NCBI RefSeq assembly: GCF_000423645.1
Contig: NZ_AUIJ01000007.1
Location: forward strand, 62,001-126,000
DNA: 64,000 nucleotides
Reading direction: 5' to 3'
Origin: Sediminimonas qiaohouensis DSM 21189
Lineage (GTDB): Bacteria; Pseudomonadota; Alphaproteobacteria; Rhodobacterales; Rhodobacteraceae
Positions 27,786 through 36,485 of the stretch are shown in pieces. The notes beneath the pieces were generated by a model. That model worked only from the letters and a program-made list of their open reading frames with translations. It was not told the origin of the DNA and searched no databases. Position numbers and translations under genes: made by a program. Position 1 is the first letter of the stretch. Every line of letters begins with the position of its first letter.

Positions 27786-28562
27786 ATGAGCCCTATTGAC
27801 GTGACGATTGAAGACGGCATCGCGACCGTGTGCATCAACCGGCCCGAGCAGAAGAACGCGCTGTCCGTGGCCGCGACGAACGGCCTGACCGACGCCTGGG
27901 AACGGATCGAGGTGGATGACAGCATTCGCGTGGCCATTCTGACCTCGGCCGATTGCGGTGTTTTCAGCGCCGGGCTGGACCTGAAGGAAGCCACCCAAAT
28001 CGCGCGGGATGAGGGTGTCGATATTCTGTCCAAGATGCGCGATCCGTTTCACGAAACCATGCGGGCCTGTAAAAAGCCGATCATTGCCGCCATGACCGGA
28101 TCCCTGATGGCGGGAGGCATGATGCTGACGCTCAACTGCGATCTTCGCGTTGGTCTCAAAGGCACCAAGGTCGGTATCACCGAAGTCAAGATCGGGCGCG
28201 GGTCGCCCTGGGCGGCTCCGGCGCTATCGATGCTGCCGCAACCCATCCTCATGGAAATCGTTCTGACCGGCGATCTGATGACGATCGAGCGGCTGCACGA
28301 TTATGGGTTTACCAATTATCTGGAGGATACGCCGGAGGACGTGCGCGCGCGGGCGCATGCCCTTGCCAAGCGTATTGCCGGTATGGCCCCGCTCTCTGTG
28401 GTGGCGGCAAAAGGCAGCGTTCGGGCCACAATGGATCTCGGCTGCGCTGGCGGTCTGGAAGAGGGAAAGCGCCTGCATGAGGTCGTCTATGCCAGCAATG
28501 ACGCGATCGAGGGCCCCAAGGCTTTTGCGGAAAAGCGCGCGCCGGACTGGACCGGAACCTGA
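27786..28562 (+). CDS. Enoyl-CoA hydratase/isomerase (crotonase) family protein
   Basis: A 258-residue crotonase. VCINRPEQKNALS and GVFSAGLDLKEA (CoA and oxyanion region) are present. At the two catalytic positions of classical hydratase, the first Glu is replaced (AGGMMLTLNCD), while the second lies in GITEVKIGRG. With one Glu it may be an isomerase or a hydratase with altered chemistry. The ATG at 27786 follows AAAGGGAAG; the frame is open further upstream but without family character. The stop overlaps the ATG at 28562. Confidence 0.85.
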   Translation: MSPIDVTIEDGIATVCINRPEQKNALSVAATNGLTDAWERIEVDDSIRVAILTSADCGVFSAGLDLKEATQIARDEGVDILSKMRDPFHETMRACKKPIIAAMTGSLMAGGMMLTLNCDLRVGLKGTKVGITEVKIGRGSPWAAPALSMLPQPILMEIVLTGDLMTIERLHDYGFTNYLEDTPEDVRARAHALAKRIAGMAPLSVVAAKGSVRATMDLGCAGGLEEGKRLHEVVYASNDAIEGPKAFAEKRAPDWTGT

Positions 28563-28573
28563 TGGAGGCCGAG

Positions 28574-29356
28574 ATGACCGAACTTATTCGCCTTGAGAGG
28601 GATGGTCCTATTGGCATCCTGCGCTTTCTTCAACCGGAGAAGCGCAACCCTTACAGCATCGCGTTTGTCGAGGAATTGGTGGCGCATCTGCGCGAGGCCG
28701 ACCGGGACGATGCGATCCGGGCTGTGATCATGACCGGAGGCGATCATTTCAGCAGCGGCGGCGATCTTGTCGGCTTCCAGGCCGAAGTCGCCAAGGGGGC
28801 AAGGGCCACATCCGAAATGATCGACAAGGTTCATGATGGGGGACGCGCGGCCTATCTCTTTCGCAAGCCGCTGATTTCCGCCGTTTGCGGCGTCGCCTAT
28901 GGTGCCGGTCTGAGCCTCGCTCTGTCGGCGGATATTGTCGTGGCCGCCGAGGACGCACGGCTATGCGAGGTTTTCGCGCGCGTGGGTGGGTGCCCAGACA
29001 CCGGTTCGAGCTGGTTGCTCCAGCAACGCGCAGGCGCGGGGGTGGCGCGGATGCTCGTGCTCACCGGCCGCGAGATCAACGGGCAAACCGCGAAAGACCT
29101 GCGCGTCGTGGAAGAATGCGTTCCGGCCGGGCAGGTCGAGGCGCGCGCGCTGGAAATCGCCCGCGAAATCGCCGCGCACCCGATGTTCGGGGTGCAGACA
29201 GCCAAACGCGTGATGCGCTCTGCGGCGGAATGTGGCTATCTCGGATCTCTGGACATCGAGCGAGATGCCCAATGCGTTCTGCTGGGCGCGCATGACTTCC
29301 CCGAGGCCATGAAGGCGTTCTTGGAAAAACGAAACCCCGAATTCAAGGACCGCTGA
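28574..29356 (+). CDS. Crotonase-family protein, PaaG-like isomerase type
   Basis: A 260-residue crotonase with [23 protein letters not shown] and [22 protein letters not shown]. Both classical hydratase Glu positions are replaced, while [11 protein letters not shown] matches the PD(S/T)G...WLL segment of PaaG-type enoyl-CoA isomerases. Double-bond isomerisation is therefore more likely than hydration. GGAGG (28564-28568) is better spaced for the ATG at 28574 than for the one at 28562. It sits between the first crotonase and etfB in the same operon. Confidence 0.82.
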   Translation: MTELIRLERDGPIGILRFLQPEKRNPYSIAFVEELVAHLREADRDDAIRAVIMTGGDHFSSGGDLVGFQAEVAKGARATSEMIDKVHDGGRAAYLFRKPLISAVCGVAYGAGLSLALSADIVVAAEDARLCEVFARVGGCPDTGSSWLLQQRAGAGVARMLVLTGREINGQTAKDLRVVEECVPAGQVEARALEIAREIAAHPMFGVQTAKRVMRSAAECGYLGSLDIERDAQCVLLGAHDFPEAMKAFLEKRNPEFKDR

Positions 29357-29391
29357 GGCGGTCGATACCACATCAGGAGTTCAAGGAGACC

Positions 29392-30156
29392 ATGCCAATG
29401 AAGGTGCTAGTCCCTGTCAAGCGCGTGATCGACTACAACGTGAAGGTCCGCGTGAAGGCGGACGGATCGGGTGTCGATCTCGCCAATGTCAAAATGTCGA
29501 TGAACCCGTTCGACGAGATTGCCGTCGAAGAGGCGATCCGCCTGAAGGAAGCCGGCAAGGCCGAAGAGGTCGTGGCGGTGTCGATCGGCGTGAAACAGGC
29601 GCAGGAAACGCTGCGCACGGCGCTGGCGATGGGCGCGGACCGGGCGATTCTGGTCGTGGCCGCCGATGACGTTCATAACGATATCGAGCCGCTCAGCGTT
29701 GCCAAGATCCTTGCCAAGGTCGTGGAAGAAGAGCAGCCGGGCCTCGTGATCGCCGGCAAGCAGGCGATCGACAACGACATGAACGCCACTGGACAGATGC
29801 TCGCGGCGCTGCTGGGCTGGAGCCAGGGCACCTTCGCCTCCGAACTCGACATCGAGGGCGACCACGCCAAGATCACCCGCGAGGTGGATGGCGGGTTGCA
29901 GACCATCAAGGTGAAGATGCCCACCATCGTCACCGTCGATCTGCGCCTCAACGAGCCGCGCTACGCTTCGCTGCCCAACATCATGAAGGCGAAGAAGAAG
30001 CCGCTCGAAGAGAAGACCGCCGAGGATTACGGCGTCGACGTGAGCCCGCGCCTCGAGGTGGTCAAGACCGACGAGCCCGAAGCGCGCCAGGCCGGCGAGA
30101 TCGTTCCGGACGTGGATACGCTGGTGGCGAAACTCAAAGAGAAAGGGGTCGTGTAA
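29392..30156 (+). CDS. etfB: Electron transfer flavoprotein beta subunit
   Basis: A 254-residue EtfB with [36 protein letters not shown] and the AMP-binding and recognition-loop region [15 protein letters not shown], followed by [20 protein letters not shown]. With EtfA it accepts electrons from the many acyl-CoA dehydrogenases in the window and passes them to ETF:quinone oxidoreductase, which is not encoded here. AAGGAGA precedes the ATG at 29392. The stop overlaps the etfA start. Confidence 0.96.
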   Translation: MPMKVLVPVKRVIDYNVKVRVKADGSGVDLANVKMSMNPFDEIAVEEAIRLKEAGKAEEVVAVSIGVKQAQETLRTALAMGADRAILVVAADDVHNDIEPLSVAKILAKVVEEEQPGLVIAGKQAIDNDMNATGQMLAALLGWSQGTFASELDIEGDHAKITREVDGGLQTIKVKMPTIVTVDLRLNEPRYASLPNIMKAKKKPLEEKTAEDYGVDVSPRLEVVKTDEPEARQAGEIVPDVDTLVAKLKEKGVV

Positions 30157-31085
30157 TGGCTGTTCTGCTGCTTGCCGAAGTGAATGACGGCGAATTGTCG
30201 TTCGACGCGACCGCCAAGGCCGTGGCCGCCTGCGCCAACTTGGGCGACGTGACCGCGCTCTGCGCCGGGGGTTCCGCCGCCGCCGCGGGAGAAGCGGCCG
30301 CAAAGATCGAGGGGGTCTCCAAGGTGCTCGTGGCCGAGGATGCCTCGCTGGGCCACCGCCTCGCGGAATCGACCGCCACGCTGATCGTGTCGCTCGCCGG
30401 CGATTATGACCACATCGTCGCCCCCGCCACCACCGACGCCAAGAACGTGCTGCCCCGCGTGGCCGCGCTTCTCGACGTGATGGTGATCTCGGATGTCTCC
30501 GGCGTCGTCGATGCCGACACGTTCGAGCGCCCGATCTACGCCGGCAACGCCATCCAGACGGTGAAATCGAAAGACGCCAAGAAGGTCGTTTCGATCCGGA
30601 CCGCCAATTTCGACGCGGTGGGCGAGCAATCCGCCGCGCCGGTCGACACGGTTTCCGCCGCCGAGAACCCCGGCCTGTCGGAATGGGTCGAGGACAAGGT
30701 GGCCGAGAGCGACCGCCCGGAGCTCACGTCCGCCGGTGTCGTCGTCTCCGGTGGCCGCGGCGTCGGCTCGGAAGAGGATTTCGCGATCATCGAGAAGCTG
30801 GCCGACAAGCTCGGCGCCGCCGTGGGTGCCTCGCGCGCCGCGGTCGATTCCGGCTTCGCCCCGAACGACTGGCAGGTGGGCCAGACCGGCAAGGTCGTGG
30901 CACCCGATCTCTACGTCGCCGTGGGCATTTCGGGGGCCATTCAGCACCTTGCGGGCATGAAGGACTCGAAGATCATCGTCGCGATCAACAAGGACGAGGA
31001 GGCGCCGATCTTCCAGGTGGCCGACTACGGGCTTGTGGCCGACCTCTTCACCGCCGTGCCCGAACTCACCAAGAAACTCGGCTGA
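30156..31085 (+). CDS. etfA: Electron transfer flavoprotein alpha subunit
   Basis: A 309-residue EtfA. The C-terminal FAD-binding domain shows [47 protein letters not shown] and [20 protein letters not shown]. It overlaps etfB by 1 bp. An intrinsic terminator follows 45 bp after the stop. The etfBA genes look richer in G/C at third codon positions than the liv genes before them. Confidence 0.96.
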   Translation: MAVLLLAEVNDGELSFDATAKAVAACANLGDVTALCAGGSAAAAGEAAAKIEGVSKVLVAEDASLGHRLAESTATLIVSLAGDYDHIVAPATTDAKNVLPRVAALLDVMVISDVSGVVDADTFERPIYAGNAIQTVKSKDAKKVVSIRTANFDAVGEQSAAPVDTVSAAENPGLSEWVEDKVAESDRPELTSAGVVVSGGRGVGSEEDFAIIEKLADKLGAAVGASRAAVDSGFAPNDWQVGQTGKVVAPDLYVAVGISGAIQHLAGMKDSKIIVAINKDEEAPIFQVADYGLVADLFTAVPELTKKLG

Positions 31086-31130
31086 GGCTCGCAAGGTGCG
31101 CGATGAATGCCCACCCTACGCTTGACGGAA

Positions 31131-31158
31131 AAGGCCCGCCCGAAAGGCGGGCCTTTTT
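31131..31158 (+). terminator. Intrinsic terminator after etfA
   Basis: AAGGCCCGCC (31131-31140) pairs with GGCGGGCCTT (31146-31155) around a CGAAA loop, followed by TTT. This is a textbook rho-independent terminator and ends the operon that starts at the SDR gene. Confidence 0.93.
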
Positions 31159-31252
31159 CTCGAGCGTGGGTTGGTTACTAAGCGCCGGACGAACTTCCTG
31201 AGGCGCGAGATCCTTACGGAAGTGACGCTTCGTCAGCGGGCAATCTGGATCA

Positions 31253-31281
31253 TTGTCAGGAAAATAAAACACTTGTTAGAT
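31253..31281 (+). promoter_or_regulatory. Promoter with degenerate TCTAAC-N4-GTTAGA-type operator for the acyl-CoA dehydrogenase gene
   Basis: TTGTCA (31253-31258) and TTAGAT (31276-31281) are separated by 17 bp, a good sigma-70 layout. The right operator half GTTAGA (31275-31280) is intact and overlaps the -10; the left half reads TAAAAC (31265-31270) instead of TCTAAC, giving 10 of 12 matches. It lies 37 bp before the chosen start codon. Confidence 0.6.
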
Positions 31282-31318
31282 TTGTGAAAGTCTAAACATG
31301 GCGTCGCAGGAGAAAAAC

Positions 31319-32476
31319 ATGTCCCTGATCAAGAATTCCCCGACTTGGGCGTCCGATGAACACAAGATGTTCGCGGACAGCACCCGCAAGCTTTTTGATG
31401 CTGAAATGGCTCCGAACATCGAAAGATGGGTAGAACAGGGCATAGTCGACCGTGAATTCTGGTCAAAGGTCGGCGAACAGGGTGTCATGGGTGGCTCGAT
31501 TGCCGAGGAATACGACGGGTTCGGCGGCGGCATCAGCTTTGATGCGATTACCGTTTACGAGCAGGGCCGCGCCGGTGACACCGGGTGGGGCTATGGCATC
31601 CAGTCGATCGTCATCCATTATCTCGATGCCTATGGCAGTGAAGAGCAGAAAAAGAAGTGGCTTCCGCGGCTGATCAGCGGCGAGAGCGTTGCAGCAATCG
31701 CGATGACCGAACCGGGAACGGGGTCGGATCTTCAGAACGTCCAGACCTATGCGGAAAAGGACGGCGACCACTACAAGATCAACGGTTCGAAGATCTTTAT
31801 CACCAACGGTCATACCGCCGATATCATCGTCGTCGTGGCCAAGACGGATCGGGGTGCGGGTGCCAAGGGCGTGTCGCTGATCATTCTGGAAACCGAGGGC
31901 GCGGAAGGTTTCCGCCGTGGACGGAACCTGAAGAAGCTGGGAATGAAGGGCTCTGACACAGCCGAGCTGTTCTTTGAGGATGTGCGCGTGCCGACGGCCA
32001 ACCTGCTTGGCCCTGAAGAGGGGCAGGGGTTCTACCAATTGATGAAGCAGCTGCCCTGGGAGCGCTTGATGATCGGCATTACCGCGCTTGGGTTTATCGA
32101 TTTCGCCATCGACCAGACGGTCAAATACGTTCAGGACCGGAAGGCGTTCGGCAACAGGATCATGGATTTTCAGAACACCCGTTTCAAGTTGGCGGAATGC
32201 AAGACCAAGGCTGAATTGCTGCGCAGCTTCGTGAATGACGGGATTGCGCGACTTGAGACCGGGGAGCTTGACGCTGCCACGGCTTCGATGGCGAAATGGT
32301 GGGGCAGCCAGACGCAGAACGAGGTCATGCACGAATGCCTGCAACTGCACGGCGGTTACGGATACATGATGGAATATCCGATCGCGCGGCTTTACGCCGA
32401 CAGCCGTGTTCAGATGATCTATGGCGGCACGAACGAGATCATGAAGGAACTGATCGCCCGTTCGATGGATGTCTGA
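31319..32476 (+). CDS. Acyl-CoA dehydrogenase, long-chain/isovaleryl-like
   Basis: A 385-residue flavoenzyme. FAD/substrate motifs IAMTEPGTGSDLQ and FITNG are present, with the C-terminal LHGGYGYMMEYPIARLYADS. The usual Glu near the C-terminus is Gly (MIYGGTNEI), but PWERLMIG supplies the alternative catalytic Glu used by isovaleryl- and long-chain-type dehydrogenases. AGGAG (31308-31312) selects the ATG at 31319 over the one at 31298. It has its own promoter and is a single-gene unit; electrons would go to the adjacent EtfAB. Confidence 0.9.
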   Translation: MSLIKNSPTWASDEHKMFADSTRKLFDAEMAPNIERWVEQGIVDREFWSKVGEQGVMGGSIAEEYDGFGGGISFDAITVYEQGRAGDTGWGYGIQSIVIHYLDAYGSEEQKKKWLPRLISGESVAAIAMTEPGTGSDLQNVQTYAEKDGDHYKINGSKIFITNGHTADIIVVVAKTDRGAGAKGVSLIILETEGAEGFRRGRNLKKLGMKGSDTAELFFEDVRVPTANLLGPEEGQGFYQLMKQLPWERLMIGITALGFIDFAIDQTVKYVQDRKAFGNRIMDFQNTRFKLAECKTKAELLRSFVNDGIARLETGELDAATASMAKWWGSQTQNEVMHECLQLHGGYGYMMEYPIARLYADSRVQMIYGGTNEIMKELIARSMDV

Positions 32477-32497
32477 TCGGCCCGGCGCCGGGTGGAG

Positions 32498-33664
32498 TCA
32501 CTCCTCGCCCGGTCCGAGGATCTCGTCGCTGTGTTCTCCAAGCCGTGGGGCCGGTCGGCGGTCGTGTCGCGCGGGGGTTGCCGAGAACCGAACCGGCGGG
32601 CGTGTCGTCCAGATGGGGCCTTCGGTTGGATGTTCGATCTGCTGGAAAAAGCCCGTCGCGGCAAGATGGGGATCGTCTGGCAGATCGGAAAGGTTTCGTA
32701 CCGGCATGGCGGGAATATCGGCCTGTTCCATCAAGGCCAGCCAGTCCTCTGTTGACCGTGTCAGCGCAAACCGGGCCACCAAGTCGTAAACTGCGCCGAT
32801 GTTGCGACTGCGCACGTCCATATCCGTGACCCAAACGTGGTCGAGCATGTCTTCACGCCCGACCGCCTTGAAGAATCGCGCCCATTGCGTGTTGGTGTAG
32901 GGAAGGATTGTGATGCAGCCATCCGCGGTCTGCACCGGGCGTCGGTGAGGCACCAGCATCCGGGAATAGCCGAAATTCTGCGGCGTCTCCTCGAAAGTGG
33001 CGCCGTCCATATGTTCGGCCAACAGGAACGCCGTCAGAGTTTCGAACATCGGCACCTCGACATGCTGCGCTTCACCCGTGCGCTCGCGGTGGAACAGAGC
33101 TGCAATAACGGCATAGGCCGCCGTCACGCCGCCAAGTTTATCTGCGAGGATCGTCGGGGCATAGGCCGGCGGCGCGTCGGGGTCGCGCAAGGTCGACAGG
33201 CTGGCCAATCCCGATACCGACTGGACGATGTCGTCGAATGCGGGTTTGGCGGCATAGGGTCCGTCCTGGCCGAAGCCGGTGGCGGAGACCGTGATCAGGT
33301 CCGGGTTCTCGCGGCGCAATGTTTCGGGATCGAGAGACAATCTGGCAAGCGCCGCGGGCCGGATGCTGGAAATCATCACATCGGCATCGGTCAGCAGCTT
33401 GCGCAGGCGCTCGCGGTCCCGCTTTGTCTTGAGATCCAGAACGACGCTGCGCTTGTTGCGATTGGTGCCCAGAAAGGCTGCCCCCATCAGCTTGTTCCGT
33501 GACGGTTGGACCTGGCGCAAGAAATCGCCCTCGGGGCCTTCCACCTTGATCACATCGGCCCCCAGATCGCCCAGCATCTGCGTGGCCAGCGGGCCAAAAA
33601 CCACTGACGTCAAGTCGATGATCCGGACGCCCTCTAGGATGGCAGTGTTCTTTGCGGCCGTCAT
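32498..33664 (-). CDS. CaiB/BaiF family III CoA-transferase
   Basis: A 388-residue CoA-transferase with EGVRIIDLTSVVFGPLATQM, LGADVIKVEGPEGDFLR, NKRSVVLDLKT and the catalytic Asp in KPAFDDIVQSVSG. It moves CoA between two organic acids. It follows the next CoA-transferase gene with an 18-bp gap and shares the operator-bearing promoter at 34856-34891. It converges on the acyl-CoA dehydrogenase gene with only 21 bp between the stops. Confidence 0.9.
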   Translation of the reverse strand: MTAAKNTAILEGVRIIDLTSVVFGPLATQMLGDLGADVIKVEGPEGDFLRQVQPSRNKLMGAAFLGTNRNKRSVVLDLKTKRDRERLRKLLTDADVMISSIRPAALARLSLDPETLRRENPDLITVSATGFGQDGPYAAKPAFDDIVQSVSGLASLSTLRDPDAPPAYAPTILADKLGGVTAAYAVIAALFHRERTGEAQHVEVPMFETLTAFLLAEHMDGATFEETPQNFGYSRMLVPHRRPVQTADGCITILPYTNTQWARFFKAVGREDMLDHVWVTDMDVRSRNIGAVYDLVARFALTRSTEDWLALMEQADIPAMPVRNLSDLPDDPHLAATGFFQQIEHPTEGPIWTTRPPVRFSATPARHDRRPAPRLGEHSDEILGPGEE

Positions 33665-33682
33665 TTGGGTCGATTTCCAGTT

Positions 33683-34828
33683 CTAGGAACGAGAGCCGAA
33701 TTCGGCGCGAATGGCGGCGCCGTCGGCATCGAAAGCTGGGGAAGGGCCAAGCGCGGCCTCGGTGCCGCCGCGCCGTATCGGAGGCATCGCAACGCTCACC
33801 GGTCCGGAGGGCGTGGCGATGGTCGACCGGTCGAGTTGAGGGTGATCCGACAGAGAGGCCACATCGTTCACCGCCGCCGAAGCGATGCCCGCGCCATCGA
33901 GAAGCTTTAACAACTCGGCACGTTCGTGCACGCCGAACACGGACTTGATAAGGGCTTCGAGTTCGGATTTGTGCGCGATCCTGGCCGAATTGTCATGGAA
34001 ACGCGGATCATTGGCTAGCGCCGGATCGCCTAGAATCTGTGCGCAGAACCGGTCCCACTCGCGGCTGTTCTGGACCGAAATGACGACCAGATCACCGCCC
34101 CGGCAGCGAAACGCGCCGTAAGGGCATATGACAGAGTGGCCAAGCCCGGTTCTGGGCGTGGGCTGATTGGCATAGTCGTGAAAGAGGAGCGGAACCGCCA
34201 TCCAGTCGGCCATCACGTCGAACATCGCCACCGAGACGCCGTTGCCCTTCCCGGTTTGGTCGCGCGCAACGAGGGCCTCGCAAATCCCGGCATGGGCGGT
34301 CATGCCGGTGGCAATGTCGCAAACCGACACGCCAACCCGGCCCGGCGCGTCCGGCGTGCCGGTCACCGAGGCAAGACCGCTTTCGCATTGCACCAGAAGG
34401 TCATAGGCCTTGGCGTTTCGCATCGGGCCATCTTCGCCGTATCCGGTGATGTCGCAGGTCACGAGGCGCGGAAACCTCTCTCGCAATGTGGCCGAATCAA
34501 GCCCCAGCTTTTTCAGCGCGCCGGGCAGAAGATTCTGGATGAATACATCCGCGCTTTCCAGAATCCTCAGCAGAATCGCCTGGTCTGCTTCATCCTTGAT
34601 ATCCAGCGCGACTGATTCCTTGCCCCGGTTCAACCATGTGAAATAGGCGCTTTCGCCATTCGCGGCGGTATCGTAGGCGCGTGCAAAATCGCCCACGCCC
34701 TTGCGTTCGATCTTGATCACGCGCGCACCGGCATCGGCCAGCCGCGACGAGCAGAAAGGCGCGGCCACCGCCTGTTCGAGCGCAATAACGAGCTTGCCTG
34801 AGAGGGGGGCTGAGTCTGTGATGGACAT
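33683..34828 (-). CDS. CaiB/BaiF family III CoA-transferase (promoter-proximal)
   Basis: A 381-residue CoA-transferase with ALEQAVAAPFCSSRLADAGA, RGKESVALDIKDEAD, CDITGYGEDGPM and the catalytic Asp in AYDLLVQCESGL. The ATG at 34828 follows GCGAGG; the frame stays open upstream, but that extension crosses the promoter and has no family similarity. It is only distantly related to the partner downstream, so the two may act on different substrates or as a heteromer. It is divergent from the DUF35 gene. Confidence 0.9.
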   Translation of the reverse strand: MSITDSAPLSGKLVIALEQAVAAPFCSSRLADAGARVIKIERKGVGDFARAYDTAANGESAYFTWLNRGKESVALDIKDEADQAILLRILESADVFIQNLLPGALKKLGLDSATLRERFPRLVTCDITGYGEDGPMRNAKAYDLLVQCESGLASVTGTPDAPGRVGVSVCDIATGMTAHAGICEALVARDQTGKGNGVSVAMFDVMADWMAVPLLFHDYANQPTPRTGLGHSVICPYGAFRCRGGDLVVISVQNSREWDRFCAQILGDPALANDPRFHDNSARIAHKSELEALIKSVFGVHERAELLKLLDGAGIASAAVNDVASLSDHPQLDRSTIATPSGPVSVAMPPIRRGGTEAALGPSPAFDADGAAIRAEFGSRS

Positions 34829-34855
34829 GGCGACCTCGCAAGTGATCCTGAGAGC

Positions 34856-34891
34856 TTGACAAAATCTAACGGATGTTAGAAATAAGGTCAA
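34856..34891 (-). promoter_or_regulatory. Divergent promoter with TCTAAC-N4-GTTAGA operator
   Basis: The palindrome TCTAAC-GGAT-GTTAGA occupies 34865-34880. On the minus strand, TTGACC (complement of 34886-34891) and TTAGAT (complement of 34864-34869) are 16 bp apart, so the -10 toward the CoA-transferases overlaps the operator. On the plus strand TTGACA (34856-34861) is present, but the spacing to TTAGAA is only 14 bp. One site could control both directions. Confidence 0.75.
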
Positions 34892-34932
34892 TACGCTCAA
34901 TCGGATACTGGACCATTTGAAGGAGATCGCAG

Positions 34933-35310
34933 GTGCCGGACGCCACAGGGCCAGATCAGATTTTTCAGCGCGCACTCGCCGACAAGGAAATCGTGCTTCC
35001 CAGGTGCGATGACTGCGGGGCCTTTCACTTCTTTCCCAGGGTCTTGTGCCCGCATTGCCATGGCACCGCGATTTCTTGGAAACCTGCAAGCGGCAAGGGC
35101 CGGGTCCACACCACTACGGTGGTGCGCCGCAAGCCCGAGCGTGGCGGCGACTACAACGTGTGCATGGTCGAACTGGAGGAAGGCGTTCGGATGATGAGCA
35201 GGGTCGAGGGTGTCGCCCCCGGCGATGTTGTCATCGACATGGCGGTGACCGCTTTCGTGGGCGAGGCCGAGGGCGCCCCGGTGGTGCTTTTCAGACCGGC
35301 GGAGGCATAA
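34933..35310 (+). CDS. DUF35 zinc-ribbon/OB-fold partner of the thiolase-like protein
   Basis: A 125-residue protein. The rubredoxin-like zinc ribbon has two CxxC pairs (CDDCG and CPHCHG, about residues 25-42), followed by an OB-fold (GKGRVHTTTVVRRKPERGGD, VCMVELEEGVRMMSRVEGV). Such proteins form complexes with thiolase-like enzymes, for example the ChsH2 DUF35 domain with Ltp2. The GTG start at 34933 has AGGAG 7 bp upstream. It is 3 bp from the thiolase-like gene, consistent with a two-subunit enzyme. A clearly related gene occurs at 54693-55088. Confidence 0.88.
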   Translation: MPDATGPDQIFQRALADKEIVLPRCDDCGAFHFFPRVLCPHCHGTAISWKPASGKGRVHTTTVVRRKPERGGDYNVCMVELEEGVRMMSRVEGVAPGDVVIDMAVTAFVGEAEGAPVVLFRPAEA

Positions 35311-35313
35311 CGC

Positions 35314-36465
35314 ATGACCGATCAACTTAGGGGAAAATCCACGATCGTGGGCACCGGACACGCCGGTTTCGGCGAGGCGCATGGGCTGACGGCCTATGAC
35401 GTCATGGCGCAATCCGCGCTTGCCGCGCTCGGCGATGCCGGGCTGACGCTGTCGGACGTGGACGGGCTGTTCTGCACCATGATGGAAGACAGCATGCCGG
35501 CGCTTATGGCGGCCGAGTATCTGGGCATTCAGCCGCGCTTCATCGACGGCACCATGTCGGGCGGGTCGTCCTTCGTGAATTATCTGACATCCGCGACCAT
35601 GGCGCTTGACGCCGGTCTGTGTGATGTCGCCCTGATCGTTTACGGCTCGAACCAGCGCACCGCGTCGGGCAAGCTGGTGACGGCCTCGCGCCCGCCGGCC
35701 TATGAGGCGCCGTATAATCCGCGCTATCCGATTTCCGCCTATGCAATGGCGGCGGCGCGGCACATGCACGAATACGGCACCACCCGCGAACAACTGGCGG
35801 ATGTGGCTGTCGCTGCGCGGGCCTGGGCGCAACACAATCCAGAAGCGTTCGAGCGCGGGCCGCTGACGCGCGAGGACGTACTCGGCGCGCGCATGGTGGG
35901 AGACCCGCTGACGACGCGGGATTGCTGTCTGGTGACCGATGGCGGTGGTGCGGTCGTGTTGGTCCGCGCTGACCGCGCCAGGGACTTTCCCAAGCCGCCC
36001 GTCTATGTGCTGGGAAGTGCGGCGGAAAGCTCGCACAGGCAGATCTCGCAGATGAAGGATTTTACCGTGACCGCGGCCAGGGCATCGGGCAAGCGCGCCT
36101 TTGCGGCGGCGGGAGTGTCGCCGGGCGATATCCAAGCGGTCGAACTGTATGACGCCTTCACCATCAACACCATTCTGTTCCTCGAAGACCTTGGCTTCTG
36201 CGCCAAGGGCGAGGGAGGAGCTTTTGTCGAAAACGGGCGCATCGCGCCAGACGGGGCCCTGCCGGTCAATACAAACGGCGGTGGTCTGTCCTGTGTGCAC
36301 CCCGGCATGTACGGCATTTTCACCGTGATCGAGGCGGCCCGCCAGATCCGGGGCGACGCGCCCGGTATTCAGTTGAACGATATCGACTTGGCGCTGGCGC
36401 ATGGCAACGGCGGTGTGCTGTCCAGCCAGGTCACGGCCATTCTGGGATCACAAGCCACGCTCTGA
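35314..36465 (+). CDS. Thiolase-like protein (SCP-x/Ltp2 type), possible retro-aldolase
   Basis: A 383-residue thiolase-fold protein. At the position of the acyl-binding cysteine it has MSGGSSF (residues 81-87), so the nucleophile is missing. The ELHDCF-type motif of true SCP-x thiolases reads ELYDAF (Tyr near residue 279). NTNGGGLSCVHPG and HGNGG are retained. Loss of the nucleophile, a YDAF motif and a DUF35 partner are features of Ltp2-type retro-aldolases that cleave tertiary beta-hydroxyacyl-CoAs. The assignment to C-C cleavage rather than thiolysis is an inference. It is paralogous to 53551-54696. Confidence 0.78.
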   Translation: MTDQLRGKSTIVGTGHAGFGEAHGLTAYDVMAQSALAALGDAGLTLSDVDGLFCTMMEDSMPALMAAEYLGIQPRFIDGTMSGGSSFVNYLTSATMALDAGLCDVALIVYGSNQRTASGKLVTASRPPAYEAPYNPRYPISAYAMAAARHMHEYGTTREQLADVAVAARAWAQHNPEAFERGPLTREDVLGARMVGDPLTTRDCCLVTDGGGAVVLVRADRARDFPKPPVYVLGSAAESSHRQISQMKDFTVTAARASGKRAFAAAGVSPGDIQAVELYDAFTINTILFLEDLGFCAKGEGGAFVENGRIAPDGALPVNTNGGGLSCVHPGMYGIFTVIEAARQIRGDAPGIQLNDIDLALAHGNGGVLSSQVTAILGSQATL

Positions 36466-36485
36466 CAATCAAGGGAGGAAAGATC

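Noticed and set aside
34897-36402. 501-codon minus-strand open frame opposite the DUF35/thiolase-like genes
   Set aside because: Composition is that of an antisense shadow, and the plus-strand genes have clear motifs and ribosome-binding sites.
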